From positions 372,001 through 436,000 of the forward strand of contig NZ_SGXJ01000001.1 in the NCBI RefSeq assembly GCF_004216905.1: DNA of 64,000 nt, read 5' to 3'. The DNA comes from Kribbella sp. VKM Ac-2569. GTDB lineage: Bacteria; Actinomycetota; Actinomycetes; Propionibacteriales; Kribbellaceae. Position numbers and translations under genes: made by a program. How positions within the stretch are numbered: the first letter of the stretch is position 1; every line of letters begins with the position of its first letter. Below the pieces are notes generated by a model. The model did not search any database, had not been told where the DNA came from, and was given only the letters and a program-made list of their open reading frames with translations. This document shows, one piece after another, positions 36,295 through 45,906 of this stretch.

Positions 36295-38605
36295 ACCGGT
36301 CGGGGTGTTCGGCGAGCCAGCGCCCGACCTGCGCACGGGAGGCGAAGCCGAGCTTGCTGAGGATGTGCTCGACGTGGGTCTCGGCGGTGCGCTGGGAGAT
36401 GACCAGGCGAACGGCGATCTCCCGGTTGCTCAGCCCATCGCCGATCAGGACCGCGATCTCGTACTCGCGGCGCGTCAGCCGTCCGGCCATCCCGGGCTTC
36501 GCCGTCCGTTCGGGCTCGGTCTCCTCCCCCAGCGCCAGCGCGACAGCCCGCTCGAAGGAGTACGCCGCGCCGCGCGCGAACGCACTGTCGAACGCGGCGT
36601 CGCCGATCGCGCTCCGGATCCGCGCCTCGGTCCGGTCGTCGAACTGGCTGTACGGCGTGGTCTCGTCGACATGCGCACCGCTGGAGCGCCACACGGCCCG
36701 CGAGGCCCCCATCAGGCGAGCCGCGTTCTCGTCCGGCGCCGCGGACCCGCCGCACCAGGACAGCGCCTGCACGCAGAACCCGATGCCGGTGCGGTCGTTC
36801 AGCGGCTGCCACAGCCGGATCGCTTCCCGGAGCGACCGCGTCGCCGCCGCGACCTGATCGTGATCACGCCATTGCACGATCCCGACGCTCCACAGCGCGT
36901 ACGCCTTCGACGACTCGGCGCCATGGGCCACGGCCAGGTCGTACGCCGCCCGGCTGAACTCCCCGACCCGCGGATCCCCCAGGAAGAACGTTGCCGCAGA
37001 CAACAGGATCAAGACGTCGAACTCACCGAGCGAGTCCCCGACGGCGCGATAGCCGGCCAGTGCCGGCTCCAGGCGGTCGATGGCTCCGGTCAGATCACCC
37101 TGGTAGATCGCCGCGTGCCCCAACACCTCCGCGATCCGGGCCCGCAGCCAATCATCGTCGTACCGCTCGGCGAGCTCCTCGCACTCGGTCAGCAACCGGC
37201 TGAGCTGATCCGCCTCGCCGAGGAACATCGCGAGGTAGCTGCCCGCCCACAGCCCCATCGCCCGGACCCGTGTCTGCTCCGGCGCGGCATCGAGCGCGCG
37301 GGTCAGATAGCGGTGGCCCTCGCGCAGGAAACCGGCGAACCAGAAGTTCCAGATCGGGGCCGCGATCTCCAGCGCGGCCGGGCCCTCGCCCGGCTCGGCC
37401 AGGCAGAAGTCCAGCGCGGCCCGCACGTTGTCGTGCTCGCGCCGCATCCGCAGGTACCAGTCGCCCTGCCGCGGGCTGAAGCTGTCCGTCTGCCATTGCG
37501 CGGCCAGGGTCCGGTAGTGATCGCGGTGCCGGAGCCGGTACTCGCGAGTCCGGTCGGCCAGTCGCAGGCCGCCGTACTGGCTGATCGTCGTGAGCATCTC
37601 GTACCAGGCGGTCGGGTGCGCACCGGCCGTACGGCGGGTGATGATCGACTTGTTCAACAGGCCGGCGACCAGGCCGAGCACGTCGTCGCGGGCGATGCCG
37701 TCACCCGAGCAGACCTCCTCCGCGCCCTCCAGGTCGAATCCGCCGGAGAAGACCGACAGTCGATCCCAGAGCATCCGCTCCGCCGGCGAGCACAGGTCGT
37801 AGCTCCAGCCGACGGCAGCGTCCAATGCCTGTTGCCTCGGCGGGCCGGCCGATCGCCCGCTCGTGAGCAGCCTGAAACGGTCCTCGAGCCGATCGATGAT
37901 CTGCGACAGCGACAAGGTCCGCATCCAGACCGCCGCGAGCTCCAGCGCCAGCGGTACGCCGTCCAGCCGCCGGCACACCTCGATCACCTGGGCCCGGTTG
38001 GTCTCGTCGATCACGAATTCGGGCAGCACCGCGCGGGCCCGATCCGTGAAGAGAACCAGTGACTCGTACTGGTCGGCGTCGGCCGCCGGGGCCTCCTCGG
38101 GTGGCGTCGACAGCGGAGGCACCGACAGGACTTGCTCGCCTTCCACTCCGAGCACATGCCGGCTGGTGGCGAGAATCCGGAGCTGGGGTGCGGCCGCGAG
38201 CAGCTTGCTGACGATCACGGCGCACGCCTCGGCCACTTGCTCACAGTTGTCGAGCACCAGCAGCAGGTGCTTGTCCTCCAGGTACTCCGCGAGATCCGCG
38301 GTCGGATTCGCCGAGACCTGACTCAGCTCGAGCGCATTCGCCAGCGTGAGCCCGAGCAGACCGGCGTCCCGCAGCGCGGCGAGTTCGACGAACCACACGC
38401 CGTCGGCGAACGTACGCCGTACCTCCGTGGCCATCCGGAGCGCCAGCCGGGTCTTCCCGACCCCACCGGAACCGGTCAGGGTCAGGAGCCGGCTGCTCGA
38501 CAACAGTCGCCTGGTGGCAGTCAGCTCGCGACGCCGCCCTACGAAACTCGTCAGCTCGGCCGGCAACCGGCCACGAGCCGACGCCGCCGGCTTCGACCCC
38601 GCCAT
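36293..38605 (-). CDS. Large ATPase-LuxR transcriptional regulator
   Basis: 770 residues. An N-terminal ATPase of the NB-ARC/STAND type has Walker A LTGSGGVGKTRLAL near residue 45 and Walker B LLLVLDNCEQVAE near 115. A winged-helix section and a long TPR-like helical region follow. The C-terminus is a LuxR helix-turn-helix (LTRREYEIAVLIGDGLSNREI, then TAETHVEHILSKLGF). Such proteins couple an unknown signal to transcription. TACGCT ends five bases before the ATG, so the mRNA may be nearly leaderless. Divergent from the hydrolase at 38665; the alpha-glucosidase follows downstream. Confidence 0.92.
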   Translation of the reverse strand: MAGSKPAASARGRLPAELTSFVGRRRELTATRRLLSSSRLLTLTGSGGVGKTRLALRMATEVRRTFADGVWFVELAALRDAGLLGLTLANALELSQVSANPTADLAEYLEDKHLLLVLDNCEQVAEACAVIVSKLLAAAPQLRILATSRHVLGVEGEQVLSVPPLSTPPEEAPAADADQYESLVLFTDRARAVLPEFVIDETNRAQVIEVCRRLDGVPLALELAAVWMRTLSLSQIIDRLEDRFRLLTSGRSAGPPRQQALDAAVGWSYDLCSPAERMLWDRLSVFSGGFDLEGAEEVCSGDGIARDDVLGLVAGLLNKSIITRRTAGAHPTAWYEMLTTISQYGGLRLADRTREYRLRHRDHYRTLAAQWQTDSFSPRQGDWYLRMRREHDNVRAALDFCLAEPGEGPAALEIAAPIWNFWFAGFLREGHRYLTRALDAAPEQTRVRAMGLWAGSYLAMFLGEADQLSRLLTECEELAERYDDDWLRARIAEVLGHAAIYQGDLTGAIDRLEPALAGYRAVGDSLGEFDVLILLSAATFFLGDPRVGEFSRAAYDLAVAHGAESSKAYALWSVGIVQWRDHDQVAAATRSLREAIRLWQPLNDRTGIGFCVQALSWCGGSAAPDENAARLMGASRAVWRSSGAHVDETTPYSQFDDRTEARIRSAIGDAAFDSAFARGAAYSFERAVALALGEETEPERTAKPGMAGRLTRREYEIAVLIGDGLSNREIAVRLVISQRTAETHVEHILSKLGFASRAQVGRWLAEHPDR

Positions 38606-38664
38606 GCCTCAGCGTAGGCCGGATCGGCGCTGTTGAGACCGGCTCAGGGCGCACACTGAACAAC

Positions 38665-39459
38665 ATGGTGCGGTTGGGGCTGATCGCGGTGTCGGTAGTG
38701 CTGTTGCTGCTGGCTCTGACGTGGGGCTTCCAGAGGCAGCTGATCTACCTGCCCGACACGTCGGCTGTGACCGCCAGAGCAGGTGTCGAGGACGTGGTGC
38801 TCGAGGCGAGCGACGGCGTGCGACTGGGTGCTTGGCTGCTACCTCCTCGAGCACCTGACCGTGGCGTCGCCGTACTGGTCGCCAACGGGAACGGCGGGAA
38901 TCGGGCCGGGCGGGCACCGCTCGCGCAAGCGCTGGCCGCGCAAGGGCTGACCGTGTTGCTGTTCGACTATCGCGGGTACGGCGGGAACGACGGGAGCCCC
39001 AGTGAGGAAGGTCTCGCGCGCGACGTGCGGGCGGCGCAACGGTATCTGGGCGAGTACGGCGTACCGCCTGAGCGGACCGTGTACTTCGGTGAGAGCCTCG
39101 GGGCTGCTGTGGTGACCGAACTGGCGTCCGAGATCCCGCCGGCAGGGCTCGTACTGCGTTCGCCGTTCGTCGATCTCGCGTCGGTGGGACGGGAGCACTA
39201 TCCATTTCTCCCGGTCAGGCTGTTGCTGCGGGACGAGTTCCCACTGGCGGAGCGGTTGGCCGGTTTGAAGGTACCGGTCGCAGTGGTCTACGGCGGCTCG
39301 GATTCCGTCGTACCACCGGAGCAGAGCCGCTCCGTGGCCGAGGCCGCGCCGGTGCTGAAGGATGTGGTCGAGATCCCCGGAGCGGACCACAACGACACCT
39401 CCTTGGCCCATGGGCCGGAGGTGATCGCGGCCGTGGTCAGGCTCGTCGATCGGCTCTAG
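38665..39459 (+). CDS. Alpha/beta hydrolase with N-terminal membrane anchor
   Basis: 264 residues. A hydrophobic helix (LIAVSVVLLLLALTWGF) anchors it. The hydrolase core shows LFDYRGYGGNDGSPSEEGL, the nucleophile elbow GESLGAAV near residue 150, the acid Asp in VVYGGSDSVVPPEQS and the final His in IPGADHNDT. It resembles the Bem46/serine aminopeptidase-like group. Substrate unknown. The 3' end overlaps the S51 peptidase stop by four bases. Confidence 0.9.
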   Translation: MVRLGLIAVSVVLLLLALTWGFQRQLIYLPDTSAVTARAGVEDVVLEASDGVRLGAWLLPPRAPDRGVAVLVANGNGGNRAGRAPLAQALAAQGLTVLLFDYRGYGGNDGSPSEEGLARDVRAAQRYLGEYGVPPERTVYFGESLGAAVVTELASEIPPAGLVLRSPFVDLASVGREHYPFLPVRLLLRDEFPLAERLAGLKVPVAVVYGGSDSVVPPEQSRSVAEAAPVLKDVVEIPGADHNDTSLAHGPEVIAAVVRLVDRL

Positions 39460-40061
39460 ACGAGTTCTCGATGGTCGCCGTTCACGACGAGCGCCTGGCC
39501 ATCGCGCATCTTCAGGTGGGGTACGCCGGTTCGTTCGTACAGGGCAGCCACCTTGGCCAGCAGTTCGGTTTCGGGGTGGCCAGGTGAGTCGAGGTGGGGA
39601 ACGATCGCCTGGTCGAGCACCCCGAGGCCGTCGAAGGTGACCTCACCGTCCACCGCCGTCAGGTCGTCACACAGCTCGAGACCTCGCAGGCTCGGCGCGA
39701 GGACGCAGGGTCCGGCGCTGTACCCGGCGTACACAAGCTTCTCGGTGCGGATCAGCCCGGGGAGGACCTGGTCTGCGCCGGAACGTGCCATCGCGGCACG
39801 CAGCACGAAGACGTTGCCGCCGCGGACCCACACGCCGTCGTACGTCGTGAAGTCGGCCGACGTCCGCAGGTCGAACTCCTCGGCACGCAGGCCCAGCTCT
39901 GTCAGCCGGCCGATCTCATCGGCGACCTTCTCGCGACGTACCGCGGGATCCTCCGCGTCGATCGCGTTGCAGCTGACGGCGACGCGGGCAGCCGGTGGGA
40001 GGAGGGCGACCAGATGTTCAGGGTGATCGCCGAGGCGGAAGGACGAGAGGTAGAGCTTCAT
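39456..40061 (-). CDS. Peptidase S51 (dipeptidase E-like) family protein
   Basis: 201 residues starting [20 protein letters not shown]. The catalytic Ser is in [10 protein letters not shown] near residue 117, and the preceding [13 protein letters not shown] is the family's substrate loop. Members cleave Asp-X dipeptides or cyanophycin; here the specificity is not certain. The ATG overlaps the rluD stop (ATGA), placing it last in the dksA-like/lspA/rluD chain. Confidence 0.88.
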   Translation of the reverse strand: MKLYLSSFRLGDHPEHLVALLPPAARVAVSCNAIDAEDPAVRREKVADEIGRLTELGLRAEEFDLRTSADFTTYDGVWVRGGNVFVLRAAMARSGADQVLPGLIRTEKLVYAGYSAGPCVLAPSLRGLELCDDLTAVDGEVTFDGLGVLDQAIVPHLDSPGHPETELLAKVAALYERTGVPHLKMRDGQALVVNGDHRELV

Positions 40062-40984
40062 TGAGCGTCGACGAGGAGGTCCAGCGCCTGGTCCAGGTCT
40101 TCGGGGTACTTCGAGGTGAACTCGACGTACTCGCCCGTGCCGGGGTGGTTGAAGCCGAGGCGCATCGCGTGCAGCCACTGGCGGGTGAGGCCGAGGCGTT
40201 CGGCGAGGACCGGGTCGGCGCCGTACGTCAGGTCACCGCAGCATGGGTGGCCGATCGCCGACATGTGGACGCGGATCTGGTGGGTGCGGCCGGTCTCGAG
40301 GGTGATCTCCAGGAGGGTCCCGTACCGGAACGCCTCGAGGGTCTCGTAGTGCGTGATGCTCGGCTTCCCGCCGGCCACCACGCCGAACTTGTAGTCGTGG
40401 TGCGGGTGCCGGTCGATCGGCGCGTCGACCGTACCGGTGAACGGGTCGGGATGACCCTGCACGAGCGCGTGGTAGATCTTCTTGACCGTGCGCTCCTTGA
40501 AGGCGCGCTTCAGGACGGTGTAGGCGTACTCGGTCTTCGCGACCACCATCAGCCCGGACGTCCCGACGTCGAGCCGGTGCACGATGCCCTTGCGCTCGGC
40601 CGCCCCGCTCGTGGAGATATTGAAGCCCGCGCCGGCCAGGTGCCCGATCACGGTCGGGCCGGTCCACCCGGGCGACGGGTGCGCGGCGACGCCGACCGGC
40701 TTGTCCACGACGACGATCTCGTCGTCGTCGTACACGATCCGCAGGTTGTCGACGGTCTCCGGTACGACGGTCACCTCGGACGGCGGCGCCGGCAGCTCGA
40801 CGTCGAGCAGGACACCGGCCGCGACCCGGGACGACTTCGGCGCCGTGGCGCCGTCGACCTGGACCAGGCCGGACTCGATCAGCTCGGCGGCCTTCGTCCG
40901 GGAGACACCGAACAGCCGCGACAGGGCGGCGTCCAGCCGCTCCCCCGCGAGACCGTCGGGAACCATCACGGTCCGGGAGGTCAC
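40058..40984 (-). CDS. rluD: RluA/RluD family 23S rRNA pseudouridine synthase
   Basis: 308 residues. An N-terminal S4 domain ([22 protein letters not shown]) precedes the catalytic domain with the active-site Asp in [18 protein letters not shown] near residue 140 and [18 protein letters not shown] later. It makes pseudouridine in large-subunit rRNA. Adjacent to lspA, with overlapping stop/start, an order conserved in actinobacteria. Confidence 0.95.
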   Translation of the reverse strand: MTSRTVMVPDGLAGERLDAALSRLFGVSRTKAAELIESGLVQVDGATAPKSSRVAAGVLLDVELPAPPSEVTVVPETVDNLRIVYDDDEIVVVDKPVGVAAHPSPGWTGPTVIGHLAGAGFNISTSGAAERKGIVHRLDVGTSGLMVVAKTEYAYTVLKRAFKERTVKKIYHALVQGHPDPFTGTVDAPIDRHPHHDYKFGVVAGGKPSITHYETLEAFRYGTLLEITLETGRTHQIRVHMSAIGHPCCGDLTYGADPVLAERLGLTRQWLHAMRLGFNHPGTGEYVEFTSKYPEDLDQALDLLVDAQ

Positions 40985-41592
40985 TGGCGGTGCTCCCTCG
41001 TCCCGTCGAGCCTGATGCCGCGCAGCGTCTGGATCACCAGCAGTACGGCGGCTGACGTCACCGCCATGTCCGCGACGTTGAAGATCGCCCAGTGCGGGGT
41101 CTGCAGGAAGTCGACCACGTGCCCGTGGAACGGCGACGGCTCACGGAAGATCCGGTCCAGGATGTTCCCGACCGCACCGCCGAACAGCAGCCCGAAAGCC
41201 ACCGCCCAGCCCATCGACCCGAGCTTGCGGGACAGGTAGACGACGCCGAGCGCCACGGTGATCTGGACCGCGCTGATGTACGGCGTGTAGCCGGCACCGA
41301 GGCTGAACGCGGCACCGGAGTTCCGGATCAGGTTGAACTTGAGCAGCGAACCGATCACGTTCACCGGTTCCCCCGGCGTCAGATGCGCCAGAGCGAGCGC
41401 CTTGGTCACCTGATCGAGGAGCAGGACCAGCAGCCCGACCCCGCCGAAGAGCACAGTCCATTTCCGGGAGTGCCCGGCCGGCGACGACGGAGAACCGGCC
41501 GACGGGTCGTCGGCCGGTTCCGGTGAGTCTGCGTCCCCCACCTGGTGGGACGAGGCGGCGTCGTTCAGCGGCGTTCCTGGCGTTCTTTGCAT
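40981..41592 (-). CDS. lspA: Signal peptidase II (lipoprotein signal peptidase)
   Basis: Cleaves lipoprotein signal peptides below the lipobox, so it should process the lipoproteins in this window. Four transmembrane segments and the two catalytic Asp regions are visible: [13 protein letters not shown] and [10 protein letters not shown], plus [13 protein letters not shown]. The 45-residue N-terminal extension is Ser/Pro/Asp-rich and poorly conserved; GTG 41601, ATG 41592 or GTG 41541 are possible starts. The gene overlaps the end of the upstream dksA-like gene. Confidence 0.93.
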   Translation of the reverse strand: MQRTPGTPLNDAASSHQVGDADSPEPADDPSAGSPSSPAGHSRKWTVLFGGVGLLVLLLDQVTKALALAHLTPGEPVNVIGSLLKFNLIRNSGAAFSLGAGYTPYISAVQITVALGVVYLSRKLGSMGWAVAFGLLFGGAVGNILDRIFREPSPFHGHVVDFLQTPHWAIFNVADMAVTSAAVLLVIQTLRGIRLDGTREHRQ

Positions 41593-42251
41593 GAGACGCA
41601 CAGTGTCGCACGCGGGAACGCCTGCAGCCGACCCTTGCCGATCGCGTTGCCGCAGTTGTCGCAGACGCCGTACGTGCCGTCGTCGATCCGGGTCAGCGCG
41701 AACTCGATCTGGTTCAGCATGTCGCGGGCGTTGTTGGCCAGCGTCAGCTCGTGGTACCGCTCGAGGGTCGTGGAGCCGACGTCCGCCTGGTCGTTGCCGG
41801 CGCCGTCGCTGCCGTCCCGGAACAGGCCCGCGATCTCCTGCTCGGCGTCCTTGATCTCCTGCTTGAGGTGCTCGACCTCACCCTCGAGCTCCGCGCGCAG
41901 CTCGGCCAGCTCGGCAGCGGTCCACGGGTCCTCGCCCGGCTTCACCTTGAAGGTCTCGGCCGTGTGCGCTGCGGACTTCGCCGGCGCCGTCGCCGGGGTC
42001 CTGTTCTCGTTCGTCTTCATGGCCACCCTCTTCGTCGGAGCTTTCTTGGCAGGGGTCTTAGCCGCTGTTTTCTTGGCCGCGGTGGTCGATGACGACTTCT
42101 TCACCGCGGAGGTCTTCTTGGCCGGCGAGGTCTTCGCCGCACCGTTGCGAGCCGTCGCCTTCTGGACCGGTTCGGACTGCTTGCCGGCGGCGCTCTTCTT
42201 GGCCGCGGCAGAACGTTGGGGGGCGGACTTCTTCCGTGCCGATGTAGCCAT
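41565..42251 (-). CDS. DksA/TraR zinc-finger protein with Lys/Ala-rich tail
   Basis: 228 residues. The C-terminal half is a DksA/TraR module: a coiled-coil (LAELRAELEGEVEHLKQEIKD) and a four-cysteine zinc finger (YGVCDNCGNAIGKGRL, then [12 protein letters not shown]). The first about 95 residues are rich in Lys, Ala, Ser and Thr with AKK repeats, like histone H1 tails. DksA proteins bind RNA polymerase through the secondary channel. The N-terminal tail could bind DNA or RNA; that is inference. It heads the lspA-rluD chain. Confidence 0.92.
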   Translation of the reverse strand: MATSARKKSAPQRSAAAKKSAAGKQSEPVQKATARNGAAKTSPAKKTSAVKKSSSTTAAKKTAAKTPAKKAPTKRVAMKTNENRTPATAPAKSAAHTAETFKVKPGEDPWTAAELAELRAELEGEVEHLKQEIKDAEQEIAGLFRDGSDGAGNDQADVGSTTLERYHELTLANNARDMLNQIEFALTRIDDGTYGVCDNCGNAIGKGRLQAFPRATLCVSCKERQERR

Positions 42252-42525
42252 GGTCAGCTACCCCCTGCCTTCCGTCGGAGACTGAAGCGGACTGGTCGCA
42301 AGACAGTAGGCCACCCGAACACCGCGTGCCAGCCGACTCGCAGACCGTGGACATACGGTAGTCGGTTCTTCAAGTCCGCTCGATGTTCCGCGCGTCACAA
42401 CCGCATTGCGGACGTCACTGTCCGTAACAATCTCTCTCCCCCGACCGCCCTCGCAGCAGAATTGTCTTACCCGGACGCTCGCCGCACCAGTCATTAACGA
42501 TTCGTAGTCACCCCGTACGACGCCG
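42252..42525. other. Divergent intergenic region, dksA-like gene and ileS leader
   Basis: About 270 bases without a credible coding frame; base composition is less GC-rich than the flanks. It should hold the minus-strand dksA-like promoter and the upstream part of the ileS promoter. I recognise no repeat or operator in it. Confidence 0.5.
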
Positions 42526-42531
42526 TACACT
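42526..42531 (+). promoter_or_regulatory. Candidate -10 box of the ileS T-box transcript
   Basis: TACACT, with a weak TTCGTA-type -35 at 42501. Transcription would start near 42538, just before the T-box leader. Confidence 0.45.
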
Positions 42532-42537
42532 GATGAC

Positions 42538-42747
42538 CGCGAACCGCAAGGCACTGATGGGGCCATCACCCCGGAGCCGCCGGAAGAACAGTCCGTAGGG
42601 ACCTATTAGAACCGGCAGCGAGTCGTCAAGGAAGTGGGTGACCGGACTTTCGGTCACCAAGGAGGGTGGTACCGCGCGGTAGCCAGGCGACAGGCCCGGC
42701 ACTTCGTCCCTCGTCCAGTGGCAAGGACGGACGAAGGACGCAGAAAG
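42538..42747 (+). ncRNA. T-box riboswitch controlling ileS translation
   Basis: The leader carries the diagnostic T-box sequence AGGGTGGTACCGCG at 42663-42676, which pairs with the tRNA acceptor end. A specifier ATC (Ile) at 42565-42567 lies in an ultrashort stem I (GGGGCCATCACCCC, 42559-42572), as in actinobacterial ileS T-boxes. A perfect eight-pair stem (42637-42644 with 42651-42658) follows. A last hairpin (42702-42709 with 42729-42736, plus 42713-42716 with 42725-42728) runs into the AAGGA at 42734-42738, so it can hide the ribosome site. There is no U-run, so control should be translational: uncharged tRNA-Ile frees the site. Confidence 0.93.
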
Positions 42748-45700
42748 ATGGCGGCAGCGCATCACCCCGGCACCCCGTGGCGGCAGGTTCCCGCCCAGGT
42801 CGACTTCCCCGCGCTCGAGCGCGAGGTGCTCACCCTCTGGGACGAGCACGACACCTTCGCCAAGAGCCTCGAGCAGTCCGTCGGCGGTCAGCCGTGGACG
42901 TTCTACGAGGGTCCGCCGACCGCGAACGGCATGCCCGGCACCCACCACATCGAGGCCCGCGTCTTCAAGGACGTGTTCCCGCGCTACCGGACCATGAAGG
43001 GGTTCTGGGTCGAGCGCAAGGCCGGGTGGGACTGCCACGGCCTCCCGGTCGAGGTCGCGGTCGAGAAGGAGCTCGGCTTCAACGGCAAGACCGACATCGA
43101 GGCGTACGGCATCGCCGAGTTCAACGCCAAGTGCCGCCAGTCCGTGCTGCGGCACGTCGACGCGTTCAACGAGCTCACCACCCGGATGGGCTACTGGGTG
43201 GACCTCGAGCACCCGTACAAGACGATGGACCCGGAGTACGTCCAGTCGGTGTGGTGGTCGCTCAAGCAGATCCACGACAAGGGCCTGCTGGTCGAGGACT
43301 ACCGGATCACGCCGTACTGCCCTCGCTGTGGCACCGGCCTGTCCGACCACGAGCTCGCCCAGGGGTACGAGACCGTCGTCGACCCGTCGGTCTACGTCCG
43401 CTTCCCGCTGACCTCGGGTCCGCTGGCCGGCCAGGCGTCGCTGCTGGTCTGGACGACGACCCCGTGGACACTCGTTTCAAACACCGCGGTCGCCGTACAC
43501 CCAGAGGTCGAGTACGTCGTCGCCACCGACGGCACCGAGTCGCTGGTGGTCGCCAAGCCGCTGCTGGACCGGCTCGGCGAGGGCTGGACGGTCACCGGTG
43601 AGTACGGCGGTCGCGAGATGGAGCGGTGGACGTACCAGCGGCCGCTCGAGCTCGTGCCGTTCGACGAGCCGGCGCACTACGTCGTGCTGGCGGACTACGT
43701 CACCACCGAGGACGGCACCGGTCTGGTGCACCAGTCCCCCGCTTTCGGTGCGGACGACCTCGCGGTGGGCCGCGCGTACAACCTGCCGGTGGTGAACCCG
43801 GTGGACACCACGGGTCACTTCAACGCCGACGTACCGCTGGTCGGCGGGCAGTTCTTCAAGAAGTCCGACGAGGCGCTGGTCAAGGACCTGAAGGACCGCG
43901 GCCTGCTGTTCAAGCACGTGCCGTACGAGCACCCGTACCCGCACTGCTGGCGCTGCCACACGCCGGTCATGTACTACGCGCTCCCGTCCTGGTACATCCG
44001 CACCACCCAGGTGAAGGACGCCCTGCTCCGCGAGAACGAGAAGACCAACTGGTACCCGGACTCGGTCAAGTGGGGCCGGTACGGCGACTGGCTGCGCAAC
44101 AACATCGACTGGGCCGTCTCCCGCTCGCGCTACTGGGGTACGCCGCTGCCGATCTGGCGCTGCGGTGAGGACCACCAGGTGTGCGTCGGATCGCTGGCGG
44201 AGCTCGGTGAACTGGCCGGCCGCGACCTGAGCGCGACCGACCCGCACCGGCCGTACGTCGATGACATCACGTTCGACTGCCCGACCTGTGGCGGCGAGGC
44301 GCGGCGCGTGCCCGAGGTGATCGACGCCTGGTACGACTCGGGCTCGATGCCGTTCGCGCAGTGGGGCTATCCGTGGGCGGAAGGTTCGAAGGAGAAGTTC
44401 GCGGAGACCTACCCGGCGGACTTCATCTCCGAGGCGATCGACCAGACCCGCGGCTGGTTCTACACGCTGATGGCGATCGGCACGCTGGTGTTCGACGAGT
44501 CGTCGTACCGCAACGTCGTCTGCCTCGGGCACATCCTCGCCGAGGACGGCCGGAAGATGTCCAAGCACCTGGGCAACATCCTGGAGCCGATCCCGCTGAT
44601 GGACGACCACAGCGCGGACGCGGTGCGCTGGTTCATGGCCGCGTCCGGGTCGCCGTGGAAGGCACGCGGCATCGGGCCGAACGTGCTGAACGAGATCGTC
44701 CGGAAGGTGCTGCTCACCTACTGGAACACGGTCGCGTTCCACGCGCTGTACGCGCGGCTGGCCGATTGGTCACCCGCCGACGCCCCGGCGGTCGCCGACC
44801 GCTCGGTGCTGGACCGCTGGCTGGTCAGCGAGACGCACCGGCTGGTCCGGGACACCGACGAGGCGTACGCCGCGTTCGACACGCAGCGGCTCGGTCTGCT
44901 GATCAACTCGTTCGTCGACGTGCTCTCGAACTGGTACGTCCGCCGCTCGCGCCGCCGGTTCTGGTCCGGTGACGCCGGAGCGCTGGCCACCTTGCACGAG
45001 ACGCTCGAGGTCCTCACCCGGGTGATGGCGCCGTTGACGCCGTTCGTCACCGAGCGGGTCTGGCAGGACGTGTTCCGCCCGGTCACGTCCGACCTGCCCG
45101 AGTCGGTGCACCTGACGAGCTACCCGACGTACGACGAGACAGTGATCGACGACGTATTGGCGCAGCACGTGTCGATGGCGCGGCGGGTCGTCGAGCTCGG
45201 CCGGTCGGCCCGCGCCGAGGCGAAGGTGAAGACACGGCAGCCGCTGGCCCGCGCACTGGTCGGGTCGGCCGCGATCGCGGACCTCTCCCCCGAGCTGCTG
45301 CGGGAGATCGCCGACGAGCTCAACGTGGGCACGGTCGCGCCGTTGTCCTCGGCGGGCGCGGATCTGGTCGAGTTCTCCGCGAAGGGCAACTTCCGGGAGC
45401 TCGGCAAGCGGTTCGCCAAGCAGACCCCGGTGGTTGCGGCGGCGATCGCCGCTGCCGACGCTGGCGCGCTGGCTGCCGCGTTGAAGGAGTCGGGTACGGC
45501 GACTGTCGTGGTCGACGGCGAGGACGTCCAGGTCGGTGAGGCCGAGGTGCTGGTGTCCGAGCGGCCGAAGGAAGGCTGGTCGGTGGTCAACGAGCAGGGC
45601 GAGACCGTTGCCCTCGACCTCGAGGTCACACCGGAGCTCAAGCAGGCCGGGCTGGCGCGCGAGGTGGTCCGCACCCTGCAGGAGGCTCGGAAGAACGCCG

Positions 45701-45906
45701 GCCTCGAGGTGTCGGACCGGATCAGGGTCTGGCTGACCTCGACCGACCCCGAGCTGACCGATGCCCTCGGCAAGCACGCCGACGAGATCGGCCGCGAGGT
45801 CCTCGCTGTCGAACTCACCCAGACGCCGCCGCTCGACACGCCGGCCGACGTTGCCGAAGGCACCGAAGAAGACCTGCAACTCACCTACTGGCTCACCAAG
45901 GCCTAA
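42748..45906 (+). CDS. ileS: Isoleucyl-tRNA synthetase, IleRS2 type, with GTHH signature
   Basis: 1052-residue class-I synthetase that charges tRNA-Ile and edits Val. The second half of the catalytic site is canonical (KMSKHLGNI near residue 600). The first signature, normally HxGH, reads GTHH at residues 64-67 (42937-42948) in GPPTANGMPGTHHIEARVF, the swapped GXHH form known from some IleRS2. The editing domain with TTPWTLVSNTAV and the long C-terminal anticodon region are complete. The ATG at 42748 is set by the T-box; the upstream open frame is the leader RNA. Regulated by the T-box in front. Confidence 0.97.
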   Translation: MAAAHHPGTPWRQVPAQVDFPALEREVLTLWDEHDTFAKSLEQSVGGQPWTFYEGPPTANGMPGTHHIEARVFKDVFPRYRTMKGFWVERKAGWDCHGLPVEVAVEKELGFNGKTDIEAYGIAEFNAKCRQSVLRHVDAFNELTTRMGYWVDLEHPYKTMDPEYVQSVWWSLKQIHDKGLLVEDYRITPYCPRCGTGLSDHELAQGYETVVDPSVYVRFPLTSGPLAGQASLLVWTTTPWTLVSNTAVAVHPEVEYVVATDGTESLVVAKPLLDRLGEGWTVTGEYGGREMERWTYQRPLELVPFDEPAHYVVLADYVTTEDGTGLVHQSPAFGADDLAVGRAYNLPVVNPVDTTGHFNADVPLVGGQFFKKSDEALVKDLKDRGLLFKHVPYEHPYPHCWRCHTPVMYYALPSWYIRTTQVKDALLRENEKTNWYPDSVKWGRYGDWLRNNIDWAVSRSRYWGTPLPIWRCGEDHQVCVGSLAELGELAGRDLSATDPHRPYVDDITFDCPTCGGEARRVPEVIDAWYDSGSMPFAQWGYPWAEGSKEKFAETYPADFISEAIDQTRGWFYTLMAIGTLVFDESSYRNVVCLGHILAEDGRKMSKHLGNILEPIPLMDDHSADAVRWFMAASGSPWKARGIGPNVLNEIVRKVLLTYWNTVAFHALYARLADWSPADAPAVADRSVLDRWLVSETHRLVRDTDEAYAAFDTQRLGLLINSFVDVLSNWYVRRSRRRFWSGDAGALATLHETLEVLTRVMAPLTPFVTERVWQDVFRPVTSDLPESVHLTSYPTYDETVIDDVLAQHVSMARRVVELGRSARAEAKVKTRQPLARALVGSAAIADLSPELLREIADELNVGTVAPLSSAGADLVEFSAKGNFRELGKRFAKQTPVVAAAIAAADAGALAAALKESGTATVVVDGEDVQVGEAEVLVSERPKEGWSVVNEQGETVALDLEVTPELKQAGLAREVVRTLQEARKNAGLEVSDRIRVWLTSTDPELTDALGKHADEIGREVLAVELTQTPPLDTPADVAEGTEEDLQLTYWLTKA

